The notes below the pieces were generated by a model. That model saw only the letters and a list, made by a program, of their open reading frames with translations, was not told where the DNA came from and did no database searches. From assembly GCA_018806985.1 (NCBI GenBank), contig JADANN010000466.1, forward strand, positions 1,496,852-1,560,851: a DNA stretch of 64,000 nucleotides, given 5' to 3'. Positions 43,930 through 58,000 of this stretch are shown in pieces. Both the position numbers and the translations under genes were made by a program. Numbering within the stretch: position 1 is the stretch's first letter; each line of letters opens with the position of its first letter. This DNA is from Angiostrongylus vasorum (Eukaryota; Nematoda; Chromadorea; Rhabditida; Metastrongylidae).

Positions 43930-45111
43930 ACCAACGTCGCATCAACACATCAGCGACAGTTCGTAAGAACATATAAACAGATGTAAGTAAGTAATTGGTG
44001 AAGTATTCTCTTCAACTGCAACATTTTTTATGCCGTTATCAATACACTACATTATAAAACATTGTGCTTTTATCAAAAAGAAGAATGCTTCGATGCTGCA
44101 AAAAATTTCCATGCGACATGTAATTTCAAGACCTGGCGTGAGATCAGCAAGGAGAAGCCATTCCGGGTGGAAAACAACAAAACAAAACTCTTATTTTCGG
44201 ATTCTTGAAATCAGCTGTCGGCGTCAAGATAGCATGAGCTCATACGGTCCGGTGGGCTGTAGGGGGTGGGTATCAGGACAAGGCAGTCTAACGGCACCTC
44301 TCAGGATATTAGGCAAGACAGAGGATCCTTGTGTCACACTTCATCGTTGTAGGTTTGCCCACGTGGAATGAACTTTGCATAGTTTTTTTTTCACTTTACA
44401 ATTTTCCATTTGAACACAGCACAATAGTTTTATTGTAAGAACATGCAATGCAAAGCACACGCAGAGAAATCGTACAGTTTTTTTTTGCAGTTTTCTAAAC
44501 AAAAGAGTTTGGAGGTGATGGAGTTAAGACCTCTCATAATTCCTCTACTTCACAGTGTTGCTCGAATTTCTCATTTTGTCCCATTTATTGGTTTCGATTT
44601 GTTCCTGCAACGAGTTTTTCATCCTCCACAAAAAAGTTGTTGCTTCGAGAGACGACAAATCTGAAAAATGTTTTAATGAAACAGGTTTTAGATCCATCTA
44701 CACACTCTTCCGAACCAGCGACATTCTTAGAAATGACCTCACCATATCAAAATCGCAATTGGATGTGAGTTGTAACTTCATATTCATATGAAGAATCTTA
44801 TGAAGTATGGTATTGTAGTATTACTGTCTACATCTGCGTTACACTAATATTTTTTATGAAAAAAAAGGTTAGAATTTTCAAATGTAGACGGAAAGGAGAA
44901 CACTTCTATTGTGTCCATTTTACGTTAAGAGTATATCACCGTACATGAACTCTTTTTTTGAGGAATTTCGTTAATTTTGAGATTTTTTCCGTCATCTCAA
45001 TTCTTTGTGCTTTTACAACCTTCTTGTGGGAGCCTTAATAGTTACTTCAAACTGTTTTTTTAACGATCTATAAGTTATCACTGGCGTTGTAACGTCATTA
45101 TTTTTCGCTAC
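43930..45111. other. gene-free stretch upstream of pyruvate kinase
   Basis: The pyruvate kinase N-terminal exon (the block ending in IICTIG) should lie to the left of 45995, but no match was found here. Open frames at 44030-44371 and 44443-44791 are unrecognised. Confidence 0.35.
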
Positions 45112-45430
45112 TAGGACGCGCGGATAGTGCCATGCTAGTGGTGCCATTTAATACAGCGTAACGCCCTGGCTCAACCAAACACCAGGGCAAAGAATACTGT
45201 CATACCTACTGAGTCGGAAAATTTGGCACCACGCTTGTCTGATGATCAGCCATCACCTCCAATTATCGTGGAAATGCTCACTATGCACGGCTGTCCCAGA
45301 TTTCCGAGGAGAATTGACTCGACCAGCATTCAACGACATCAGTGACAACGGCGAAAAAATCCTCAAGCATCAGCCGAAGCCACATGCAAAAAATTCGAAG
45401 ACAGGATCCACACCATATGTGATATCAGGT
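45112..45430 (+). repeat. SINE-B, diverged copy
   Basis: GCGCGGATAGTGCCATGCTA, AATTTGGCACCACGCTTGTC, AGAATTGACTCGACCAGCAT and AATCCTCAAGCATCAGCCGA parallel the copy at 26658-27010. The B box is damaged. Confidence 0.6.
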
Positions 45431-45994
45431 CAAAGCAGAAAAAATCGTATCTCTACGTTTGAAAAAATGGGATTGATGTGGTCATATCTCATTGCTAGCC
45501 ATCCACTTCGGTGACGTTCCAGCAGAGAAGTGAAGTTATCCTTCAGTCTGCAGGCGGTGCTTTTCTTATGTCGTGTGATTCTTCTCCTTTAAATTACTTC
45601 GCCATATAAACATAGCTGTTACACGGCAGTGTTCTATGAATAGAGCGGTAGATAATATTTGAAGTAACTTGATATGTGATGGCAAGTTTCCAGAGGCGGT
45701 GACGATTTCCATCATTCTACTATCAGCTGGAGCACCTATGCCACCTCGATCTTTCCGACGTTCCATCAAAACATCGAAAGACTGGAATCATTTGTACCAT
45801 AGGGTAATCGTTGCATCTAAGGGAACTTTCTAACTTCAAACGGAAATACTTTTCGGCTAACCAGTTAAATCAGCTATAACAGCTGTTTTTACTTGAACAA
45901 CAAGACAGTGAGGCATTTCAGCTGTTTGCGTGCCAAAGTTCTTCAAAAGATAGGGCTGGGTTTATTTTTCCTCTTCAACTGATGGCATTTTCAG

Positions 45995-46085
45995 GGCCAG
46001 CCTGCAACACCGTTGAAATGTTGCATGAGATGATAAACACGGCCTGAATATTGCTAGACTAAATTTTAGTCACGGATCACATGAG
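45995..46085 (+). CDS. pyk: pyruvate kinase exon 1 of those found; one base missing
   Basis: The acceptor is TTTTCAG and the donor GTGTTT. It reads [15 protein letters not shown], then a base is missing at 46040/46041 (AACAC-GGCCTG), and it continues in the shifted frame as [15 protein letters not shown]. The Arg and Asn of ARLN bind substrate and ions. Without the missing base the frame hits TGA at once. Confidence 0.82.
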
Positions 46086-49000
46086 GTGTTTTCTTAATGA
46101 TAACTTATAATCTGCTCAAATATTTTGAGTCGTCACCGGCAATATTTTTTCCATCTCGAAGAAAAAACTGACAGAATGTTTTTTTTCTTTAATATCATAT
46201 ACAAAATATGGTATCGTTAAGGAACACGCAAGAGCTATAGAGACAATTAGGGGCAGCGGCAATGGATCACATCGACCCCGTGGCTATCGCGCTCGATACG
46301 AAAGGTCCTGAGATTAGGGACTGGTCGATTGGCAGGGGGTTCGTTCATTGTGTCCGATCTATTTGTTTGTTTACTAAAAAATGCTTTTTCCTTCACATGT
46401 TTGTTTAACGGCGTCTGTTACCAGATCCACTACTAACTTGTTAAGCAACTGTTTTACTGTTCCTTGTTTCACGGCAGGACTTCTGTTTGATTCGACGACG
46501 ACAGAAGATCAGCCTGCCGATATTAGTCACCATCGTTAATCACCATCATAGGTGTTTACAGTGCCTAACTGATAACAATCGGCACTGGATAACCTGAGAC
46601 ACAGATCGAGTAGAGTGGCAATGACGTTGCGTAATAGGCCAGATCGGACGGAATCCCGACCTTACGCAATCTGGTGAATCGAACGGGAAGTCGGCACCGA
46701 TCACCACCCATGGATGCAACTCTACTTTTTGATAAAACTTTTAAATAACACTGTTTTTGCCTGGGATTTGATGTTACCCAATCTTGAAAATTTCCTTAAG
46801 AATTGCAAACGTATGTAGACGTCACAACAGTTGAAAGAAAATAGGTGCATTCACAACGTGCAGAAAGAATCGATTAATGCAGCGCTAAATGTAACCCATG
46901 AGAGCAGCCGCGGTACTAGAACGACCGGTATGAATTAATATATTGTGCAACTGTAGAAAATCTGTGTGTCGTCCCTTTTACATTTGTAGAACACTGTTTT
47001 GCGAAGACGAAATATTCTTTAAAAAATTGTCCCTAGATGTGACGACATTCAAAAATCACATGTCGTTCACTTGATTGTAAAGTGATTCGAGCAGACGCCA
47101 ACAAATTTCCCATTTCTACCCGTCACCTGCAAGAGTAAACCAGTGGGTACTGCTGCTTCTACAAAACCGCTGGGTAACATATTTTTGTTTTTGAAGTACG
47201 GAGGGATGTAGTCATAAAAGCTTTGTCTTATTTGTCACAAGCTTTCCATTTTTCTGGGGTCAACAAATCGATTGTGGCATTATTGAGAGGAGAAAAAACA
47301 CCGACTCAATACATAGGTAGGCCTAGGAAATCATGCAGGCCAATTACGCATTCTCCTAGAAAATCATTGTATAGGCTAAATACGTACCCAAATTAGTTTA
47401 CGAAATTACTCTGAGATAACCATAATAGCGCAGAGATATTTGCAAAACTGCGGACCGCTGGTGTCTGTGGCGGAGGCCGAACACGTTATTACCCTTTCCG
47501 GTCATCATGGGTCAATAACACGGCCAATAGAAGGGCGAAATGAAGGATTCGCATGGTGTGGCAATGAACGCGTTACCTCCGGAATGGGTAGTAGTGTGTT
47601 TCGATTTCCACAGCAGACACCAGCTGTTTAGAGTTTCGCAAAAATCACAGCACCATTGTGGTTACATAATGCTTCACACGATACCCTGCCATTAAAAAAT
47701 AGTAGGCAATAAGTAAAAAATTGACGTCATTATGCTGAAATATTTACAAAACTCGGAACACCACTTGGTTGAAAAGCAAAACAAGGGCCTCGGTGGTGCA
47801 TATAACACGTGAGCCTCCCGAAAGTGTCATCGCAAGTTCGAAGCTCATCTAGGGTTTAAATTTTGAAAATATCTCAGCATCACTGTGGTTGCAGGTCACA
47901 TAATATGCAAAAAAATAGGCAGTAATTAAAAGTTGAATGTTGTGGTTTAGGCCAGTTTTCTGCATGATCGACCTAATATGGGGTTGATAAAGGAACTTTC
48001 ATTCGAAAAACCTTCCTGCTCTTCCAATCTTCTTCAGGGCAGCATTGATCCGAGTCGATGATTTTAAAGTCTCTGTAACAGCCTCGTCTTAGCTCAGTCA
48101 TGTAAAAAAAACTATTGGTTACTGTTGCAGAGGTATGATGAAAGTCGGCTTCTAAGATACTTTGCGGTACGGCATAAAATTTAACAAATAGATTGATCAA
48201 CACTGAACGCTTCAGATTCAACCTTCCAGAATGTAGCGTTTTTCAAAAGCTTCGAAGCTTAGCTGTTTTTGGTTTTACCATATTTACAAAGGCGTTAACT
48301 AAAGTGAAAGGTATTTGCAGAAGAACACCATGGGTCTAAGTGGTACGCACGTTTTGAACACAAATTTGTAACTAGTGGAAGAAAAAAAGTGGAGATTCAG
48401 AGAGAGTTGCTATGAGGCTCTTGCGATATAGTGACTCGACCTCTTAATATTGTCTGCCACTGTCTAACCGTTATTTTCCACAAAGGCTTACATGCTAAGG
48501 AAACAACCATGAAAAACTTAAAACTGTTTAACCTGCCACTGAAGTCGAACTGTTATAGCGACACACTTGACTGTAGAGAACTACAAGTGAAACACTTCGT
48601 GAAATGAGTGAACCAACTTCGAAAACGCTTGTTTTTTCTACCTCATAACATCGACTCTCAGAAGTCACAAAAAGTTTTCGATTGTTAAGGGAACTGAAGT
48701 AGAACTGCGTCGAGGGAGCAGTATTCTTGTGTCCAACGATCCAGGCCTGGAAAATTATTGCACAGCCACCACACTGTACATCGATTACAAAAAATCTACC
48801 TCGTGTTCTTAAGAAGGTATATACAACCTTAGCATTACATTATTGCGAGAAAATATGAAGATGAAGCAATGTTTTAGATACGAGAGTTCCGATTAAAAAA
48901 GTGTAAGAAGGTTGCTAAGTCTCTAGACAAGTAGGAAATTTTACAAAGATATTAATAAGCAATCTTTTCAGGGTTCCCGCATCTTTATCGATGACGGTTT

Positions 49001-52000
49001 GATTTCACTAGTTGTCGAAGACCTCACGAAAGATTCAGTTTCGTGTATTGTTGAAAATGGTGGCATGCTCGGTAGTCATAAGGTAAAAAGCATCTTTTAT
49101 TCCCTTTAAAAAGGGTACTTTATTTCCCGCCAGTTCGATTTTTGTAGTGATGTACAGAATTTGTCGGATTTTCGTCGGGGCTTCCTTCCGCCTTATTCTG
49201 CAAAAGATCAAACTCACTTTACTTTGAGGCTGTTTGAATGCTCTGAACAGAGTAAATCTTCCGCATTGAATTTCAAGGAGATGGGAATTACATATCTCAA
49301 CGAAATTGATAGTCATCGTAATCATGCATGAATTTGAAGCAAAGATTCTTTCCAGTCTTTCTTCCCGCTATGGGTTTCTTTTCTGGGAACTTCTATTATC
49401 ACTTTAGAGTAAAATCTTATTCAGCTTTGTCCACAACTTACAAAATCCCCCCCTTGTAGATGATCTGTGCATTTAGGTATGATGTGAAATACAGCCACAA
49501 CCACACGTTCGCCACCACACCATGCGGCTTCTTCATTGGTGTTGTGGTGAACGCGTTAGCCCCTGGAAAGGGTAATACCGCGTTCGTTTCCCACCGTCGA
49601 CACCAGCGGTCCGGAGTTTGACAAGTATCTCAGCATCATTTGGATGTATTTCGCATCATACCCTCCCGTGAAGAATTATGGCAGGCAGCAAATAAAAGTT
49701 AGCATTATTATTTGGGTAGTTCAGCTACAGGTAAAAAAATAATTTCGATCGATTTTTATTGCATGGTTTCAAAATTGATTATAAAGAAAATTGATCGCAA
49801 TGGAAACGATTTTTCTGTGAAAATGTTTCTAAGAACAGTTCTAAGTTTCATGTTGAGCTGCAATCCTTTGAGTTGATTCTTAGGAGGCTGCACACACTTG
49901 CGCCATCATAAACTTAGGAGTCTGGTTCTATTGCTAAAAGAATTACTTCTAGTATTTTAAAGTCTTCTCGCCTGCAATAGTACTTTGTACTCTTTTACGG
50001 TCCCGCAGATAGATTGTGGGTTTTTTTCACGTTACCTCAACGTATTTCAGGGTGTCAATCTTCCCGGAACGATAATTGATTTACCGGCGGTTACCGAAAG
50101 GGACAAGGCCGACTTGCTGTTTGGTGTTGAACAGAACGTGGACATGATTTTCGCCTCGTTCATCCGCAATGCTGAAGGCATTAAAGAAATACAGGGAAAT
50201 TCTCGGAAGAAAAGTAAGCTTATCCTCGTTCACTTGGAGTTATTTGTCATTTTTCTTGACCACAAGCTCTAATTTTGATTGTTTACCAATTTTTTCTGCT
50301 TTTAAAATGTCTAGTATATATTCACCACGCCAGAGCAAAATTATCCCCCCGATCGAGAGTTACACACCATGAAACAAGATTAGCCTCTCTATAGAAATCG
50401 AAAGTCATGGAATACGGTTGTAACTTAAGACGATGAAGAGGAATGAAAGGAAAACTACGCGTAGATGTTTTTAGTTAGAGTTCCAACGTTTGCAAGTTAT
50501 ATGGGAAATGAACTCACTTAGTAACTCACATTTCCGTTGGTTTTTTGCCCCTGAAAAACTGAAATCGAGCAAAAAATGAAACAAGGGTAAAGGAGGGTCC
50601 AAGTAACCACTGGCAACGTTAACGTTTTCTAAAAGAAAGATTAGTTACGGTTCCACACAAGTATGTCGATTTAACGTGTGACCTCTAACGCTTCGGAATA
50701 AATGAGTGTACACGAATATCGTTGCTTCTTATAGAGGAAAGAACATTAAAATCATCGCAAAAAATCGAATGCGAAGAGGGAATGCTCTATGCGGACGAGA
50801 TCATTGCTGAAGCCGATGGTATAATGGTGGCTCGTGGTGATCTTGGTATTGAAATACCACCTCAGAAGGTAGGGACTGGCAGATATGTTAAGCAATACAC
50901 CTTTTAAAAGCCGAACAAAGCATGTAAAGTAAAAAACGACTGACTATTCCTTCTTGGCACATCACACAGTAATTCCAGGTCTCCTTTCTATTAATCATAG
51001 GCATTGTTCAATAATTACTTAATAGTTGAATGCTCCGTCCTCACCGGTTGTGCTGGCCCCAGCATAATCTCCCTTTTTTGGAGATTCGCTGGTTAAGTCA
51101 CCGTGGTTTCCTGGAATCCCAAGGTCAGCCTGGCCGCAGGGTCTTCATCACCACAGCCAATCACGCAGCCCTTGTGAATCAGAGGGAGATTTACCACCAT
51201 GCGACTTTGACACCAAGACCGTAGTGGATCCTGGTATTGGTTTACTCTTAGCCAGGCTTCCTGATGGAAACGCCAGACTCCTTCTCAATTTGGGAGACTC
51301 TGCTAGGGGGATGAATCCCCCGCTCTACATCGCAGCCCGACACCCAAGAACACCTCCTAGCCACGATGAGGGTAGACCATTGGGAGGATTGTTTAGTAAG
51401 CTAGTGTTTTATCTGGAGCAGCCAGGAGGTTCTCAGTAACAAAGAATTTACAGGGGTAAATTTTTTTTAAAAGACAGTGATGGTTTGAAAGAAGCTGTTC
51501 CCTGTGTGACTGGCATTTAGGTATTGAGCTTTTTCTGCCGGAGTTATGAAAATGATTCACTGATTAGCTTGGTGTTAACGTGACCTTTGCATGATCTGAA
51601 GAAAGCGAAACCACCGAAATGTCAGGAATATCGAACAGATATTATCTTTAGTAACCTCATGTCTGCTCAAGAGGAAAACACTTGCCTTTCTAACTCAAAA
51701 ACCGACTTTCTATAAACCTCAGCATAGACAGTTGATATATTTATTTACATGATCCTACAAACTGATCTTCTTAAGTTGGTGCGACGTTGGTATAGGTCTT
51801 CGTTGTTGTCGTTGCTGTTGGTCTTGTTGGTCGATGGCTGACGTTTCGGCGATTTCGCCTTCTTCAGAGGAACAGTGGGACTCACTCGTAACAGAACGGA
51901 TCTGAGGAAGGCAGGAAATCGCCGAAAGCGTCAGCCATCGACCAACAATACCAACAGCAACGACGACAACGAGACCTATACCAACCTCGCAATGGCTAAA

Positions 52001-55000
52001 CAAGATCGGTTTATAAAATCGTTAAAAAAAGGTCTCGGCGTTGATCAATCCCTCAGGGATGCGCCATGCATTCGACTTCACTCAAAGTTTCGTTGGAGGT
52101 GAATGAATGCATATCTAGCCTTTACAATGACTCGCGGTGGCCACTACCGATCTACCAAGCCAGTGTTACTATCCTCCCAGACAAGTGTGTTACCAATTTG
52201 CCGACCCCGGAGGAATGGAAGGCTTGGTGGGCCATCGGGACGGGGGATCGATTCCCACTGTCGCAGTGGCGCCTCCAACCACTGCGCCACACGCGCCCTT
52301 TTATAAAATTATATCAACTCGACTTTGTTTTTTTGTCCATCTAACTTTATTTTATTTTTTCTTTCCTATGCACATGTAGTACTGGCGAATCCAGGCTTTG
52401 CGTAGCCACAAACAAAAATGTCGTCTGAAGTCGCTTTGTGAAGTTACCTATTACTGCAGTTTTTTATTCGCATCAATGCTTAATCTTAATCAAGGTTCAT
52501 AGCCGGCTAAATAATGCGTAACTGATCAGGTATTTTTTGATCTCGCCAAATAAAAATTGAACAAGCTTTCGGGTAATTGGAGGTTCCCTGTATTCACTAG
52601 TGATCAGCTTTAAAACTGTATAAAGTAATAATGACAAGTACCCTTTCTTTTTTGGACCGAGTGGGACCTATAAGCTGGGTTTGCCGTTGAACAGTTTTTT
52701 AACAGTTTTTTCCTTCGTGTTGTAAAATCTTGGGTCATCATAGCAGGTCTTACGTCTCGAAAATATTAAAAGCGATTTCTATAAACACAATAATATCTCC
52801 TCTTAGCAATCACTGAATGTTGAATATTATGCTCACTGCTCAGCACTGCACTGTGTTCACTTCTCAGCAACTTTCAATGTGTTTCGGAGACGTACTTATT
52901 TTAGGTGTTTCTTGCGCAGAAGAAGCTGATCGCCAAATGCAATCTTGCCGGTAAATCAGTGATCTGCGCCACCCAGATGCTCGAAAGCATGATCAAGAAA
53001 CCGCGTCCAACCAGAGCTGAATGTGGGTAGAATAGCAATTGCCTTCTTCATCTATGCATCTCCACTGACACCAAAATAACACAATGTAGTCTATGGATAT
53101 GGTATCACTATTTGTTATTTTTTAATACATGACTGGAAATGACGTTTGTCCCATTGTGTGGATCCCAGCAGTTTTTTGCGTCCGATTTATTTCCGAGCAT
53201 TCATCACTAATGAAGGTCTTTGCGTGTGGGTTCGTCTGTTGCTTGTGAACTTTCGTCTTCTTCATGAATACTGGTTGAGTTGACTCTCTGGATCTTGAGA
53301 ACGTCGTGGTAGGGCGTTCCCATACGTATTAGAGAGAGTAAACTTGTTCGAGACAAGTCTGATACTAATTTCTCTACTTTGACTAGATGTGAGGCTTGCT
53401 GTGTCCATGGTGTAGTTAAACCAGTGCCGCGTTAGTTAGGTTGGGTCGTCGAACGGAACCATTACCGCTGCTCTTTCCGCTTCATGCATGTGGTATAATT
53501 ATGCAAATTCTTCTCTAAACGTCTCTAAATTCTACTGCACTGCTCCGTCTTTCAGCACTGATTCCTTAATAAGACTTTTACCTTTTTAGTTACTCACATC
53601 CATTATTAAGCCTAATAAAACGAATATGCCTACTCTTTCTTTAACTTTATTGTGAGAGGATCCCTAGGGATCAAGACTTAATGTCCGGGAAGCTTTCGCG
53701 GAAGAGACATATTCAGTAACTTTTACTTCGATGAAATTAAATTAATTGTGGTCGGAAACAACACAATTTTTTTCAAAAAGAAGAATAAAGAGTCAAATTC
53801 AAAGCATGGACGATTCCACTGCATCATCATATTTGCGTTCAGTTATGAATTCATGTGAAAATTCAGTAGGTCCTTATCCACAAACGACCAGTGCCAATTG
53901 GCGAAATACTAGTGGATGTGAGTCTTCACTGGGTTACTCGAACTTGTACTGCTTTGAGCACGCTCGGTTTTTTCCTGACGTCAAAAGCTCAGAAGCATGC
54001 ATCGTTGAGGGAGGACAACCATTGAGATGTGCATTGGCAGCTCTTCATTCTCATTCAATATTTCAGAAAATTACGAGTGAATCATTAGCAATGTGGCGGC
54101 ACATCTCGACAGCTCCACCAATACCCGTTAACTATAGACACTAAATCCATCTTGTTATTCTTTTACTAGTTGGGAAATTCGTACATTCGTACCATTCCGT
54201 GAAATGAAACTGAAAGTAAACGCCGGGAAATTCCAAAGAGTAGATCGTAATTTTTTCAATTTAGGCAGTGACGTCGCTAATGCCGTCTTGGACGGTGCTG
54301 ATTGTGTGATGTTGTCCGCCGAAACGGCCAAAGGCGATTATCCACTGGAAGCATTGAAAATGATGCATTCGGTTTGTTACACTGGCTTTTTTGCCTCTAA
54401 ATATTAATGTGTTATTCCTTGATTATGAACTGTTAATTTATCTGATACTATCGCTTTAACGGCATTTGAGAAAAATCTGTTGGTGTGGACCGTGTTCTTG
54501 AAAATAGAGCTTGTTTAAATTCTTTTTTCCCGTACCGAGTAGCTATGAAGTCACGAAGAGTTATCATTGGGTTCCAGATTTGCAAGCAAGCTGAATTAGC
54601 TTTCTACTACGCAAAATACTACGAAGAAATATTGTTCAACACCAAAAGGCCAACGGATCACACTCACACCACCGCCATCGGTGCCGTCTCAGCTGCCGTT
54701 TTCTGTAAAGCGAAGGCCATAGTTCTTATAACAACTAGTGGAAGGTATGTACGTTTGTATTTGTTCCAGCTATATTTGTTGCCGAAGTGTGTATGGCGAA
54801 TGTTAGAATTAACTTTCAAAAGAAACGTGGCAGTTGCTGCACATTGCTAACCAAGCCGGCCATCCCTCCGAAGGCCATATATTAGAACCATCTTCAAGGC
54901 AGAACGTTTAGTCTTTTGCATCGAAATCCACAGGAGAACGATCTTAATATTTGAGCATATAAACTTAAGTGTTGAAGAAGTATTCAGCTTCTACGCCATC

Positions 55001-58000
55001 CTTGAGGGGTCGCTCATTCTTCATTCCTGCTTCTAACTTTGATTTCGGTTCCAATGTCGTGTACAAATCAAGCAGTAGGAAGACCGATCAAAGTAATCGC
55101 ATTGAAAAAATGAAATCCTCTAAGATCAAAATTGTGGTGGAGATGTGAAAACGCCCTTGCAAAGTTAAATAGAACTTCATGAATTACCAAACTGCCCAGT
55201 CAGTAATAAGTAATAAGCCAGCCTCAGCACGTCACATAATGGATGCTCCCGTCTATGATGTCGGACTGTGGTATGACCGGTGAGAGGTCACAAATCTCCG
55301 GTTGCGCAGGACATCATTGGAACTGGATCTGACGATACGCGACAGACCATAGATATTCTTTTTACTCTGTGTAATAGAAGAACACTCTCCTCACAAGTCG
55401 GCCTTCATTCTCTAATTGAAGCCGCAGATCGCATCATCAAATCCCATGTAGTAGCCTTACGAGAATAGAAAAAGCAAGAAGACCGACAAGCGCCAACTAA
55501 ACAACGGAACCGTTGTCATCCATGTCACGAAATGTTGGTAGCCCAGGCCTTGTCGTTCACTTGTCCGTTGTCCACCTTGTCCACTCCCACGAGATCCTTT
55601 CCCCAGCATGACCATCCTCGGTCTTTAACCAATGCGTCGTAGGAAGATCACTATAATCCAATGCTACTCACTACCGATTCAGCTAGTGAGATCTGTAGAA
55701 GAAAGTTATCCACAGTGATAAGTCGTATCGTAAGTTTTTTTGTTGGAGGCTTCAGCGTCGGAATGGAGTAGGCCAAAGAGAATGAATGCAGAATCGGAAA
55801 ATTTCCAATAGGAAGAGAAATGAAAGTGGAAACAATACTGCAGGACTCCTATTCGCAACACTCGCCCTTCATAGAAACTTATTTTTCCATAAGAAAGCAA
55901 GTCGCCACAGCACATGGGAGCAAGCTAGTAGCACGACACATGCGGGGGATCGACCATACCTTCGCTAATAGCAGATGGCGCCTACTTGACACATGATAGT
56001 CCCATCATTGTCTACAGCGTCCGATCACCTCTTTCTTCACGTGAAGATTCGACTCAAGTGTAAGCTGGAAAAAAATTCGTGGTAATATATCATTTCTGTT
56101 GAAGGGTAATGGTTGATAGCACCGATAGAATAAAAGCATAGCTGAGAGAAAGTCAAAGCAGGTGTCAAGGTTAGCGTGGTGGCTAGCACGTCAGCCTCTG
56201 GTTTGAATGAACCCGGGTTCGGAGGCTCATCTGAGGCTCCAGGTTTTGTACATATCTCAGTATTCCTGGTTACACATTTATTTCCTTTTTGTTCTCAGCA
56301 CTGCAATACTTTGCTCTCGCTATCGCCCTCCTGTGCCAGTGATCTCGATATCACGCAACGAACAAGTCGCTCGTCAACTTCACCTGTACAGAAGTGTTTT
56401 TCCTCTTTATTGGCCCAGTGAGTACAGAAATTTTTTTTCTTTTATGTAAATTTATGCAGCTTATAAAATCCAAATGAGTTTGTTGCAACACGTTCCTGGT
56501 TAATAACATTACACTAATAACATACTTACTTGATACTTGATACTTAAATGGCCCGTTCTCACTGGTTGTGCTTGCCCAAGGATAATTTGTAGTTCCCTGG
56601 AATCCCGAGGTCATCCTGGTCATAGCCCCAAGTCTCCACCACCACAGGCAGTCGCAACCCCTTGTGGATGAGAAGGAAATTTGCTACCATGCGACTCTGA
56701 TACCTGGACGGTGATGGATCCTGGTATTGATGTTGGTTTATTCTCAGCTAGGCTTCCTGGTGGAAACGCCGGACTCCTTTTCAGCTTGGGAGACACTGCC
56801 AGAGGGATGAATCTCCCCGCTGTACATTGCAGCCCGACATCCAAGAAAACCTCCCAGCCATGTAATGAAAGCAGTTATAGCATAACATTAATTACTCGGT
56901 AGCTCCTTTCTTAGAGTAGTAGTGTTTTTTGGAATCAATATGAGCAACAATATTGCAAAATTGACCTTAATCGTGGTGGTGTGCTCTATCAATTTGTATC
57001 ACTTCTATAGATTTCAGACCAAACGAAAAAAGAATTGTATGTTGAAACGGATTCATTGTGAAAAGCGGATAGCCCGCTGTTACACACAAGATGAAATATG
57101 AGCCAAAGTGGCGATCAGATTTTGCCATTAATTTTACAGTGGAGTAACTTTCCTAGGAAAGCGCATGCATAGTTCGTAAGCACATTTCAGTCAAGACTAG
57201 AAATAGGTTGCTTTGCTAAGGAATGAACCCATGATTGTTGTCAGAAGAACTTGCGGAGTATCAGCACATCACGAAAGAGTAAACCACCTATGTCATGGCA
57301 TACCCAGGCTTAATATCCGTAGTTATCCTTGCGAAGAACAAACTAATAAGGAGCATAATGGCAACGATGTTGCTCTTTGTGCACCTTGAACAAACAATGC
57401 CCACTGAGAAGCTCTGGTTCACCATGCAGTCGAATGAAGTACACTGATGCTTGTTTGCGCTATGAATGATCAAAGAGATTACAGGTATTCAGGTATTCCA
57501 TTTAGCCAGCTATAAACAGCGCGCATCGATTAAACGTGTGCTCTTTGAGGTTCATGAAAGTCTGAAATGGCCGGACAAATGCGAGGCTGAGTAAAAAAAA
57601 TTCAGATAAAGTGATGAAAATCGTTGAACCACTCGCTTCTCCCTATTCTCGTTGGCTGAATTAAACACAGCCTCCTCGGAAAAACAACACTAATATGGAA
57701 GACCGCGTTTTTTCAGAAGGACGTCTCGATGACTGGAAAGCAGATGTCGAGGAACGCTTACGTTTCGGTGTCGAAGCTGGGAAAAAAAGAGGCGTGATAA
57801 AATCAGGTGATGCGCTCATTGTCGTCACCGGCTGGCACCAAGGTGAGCGAGCGGCGAACAAAAAAATGACGAATTGCAAAAAAGTCCATGGTTTAAAGAA
57901 ATATACTGTATGTTACAGTGTATATTATCAGCCTTTCTTAAAATGTATTGAACTGCACATAAATAGTCGTTAGCTCATGTTGTCAATCACTAGGATAATG

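Noticed and set aside
43736..43972. Minus-strand Leu/Ile/Tyr-rich frames
   Set aside because: They are produced by the AAT/AAC microsatellite and only look like membrane helices.
50722..50907. 61-codon frame as an independent gene
   Set aside because: It is pyruvate kinase exon 5 with intron sequence on both sides.
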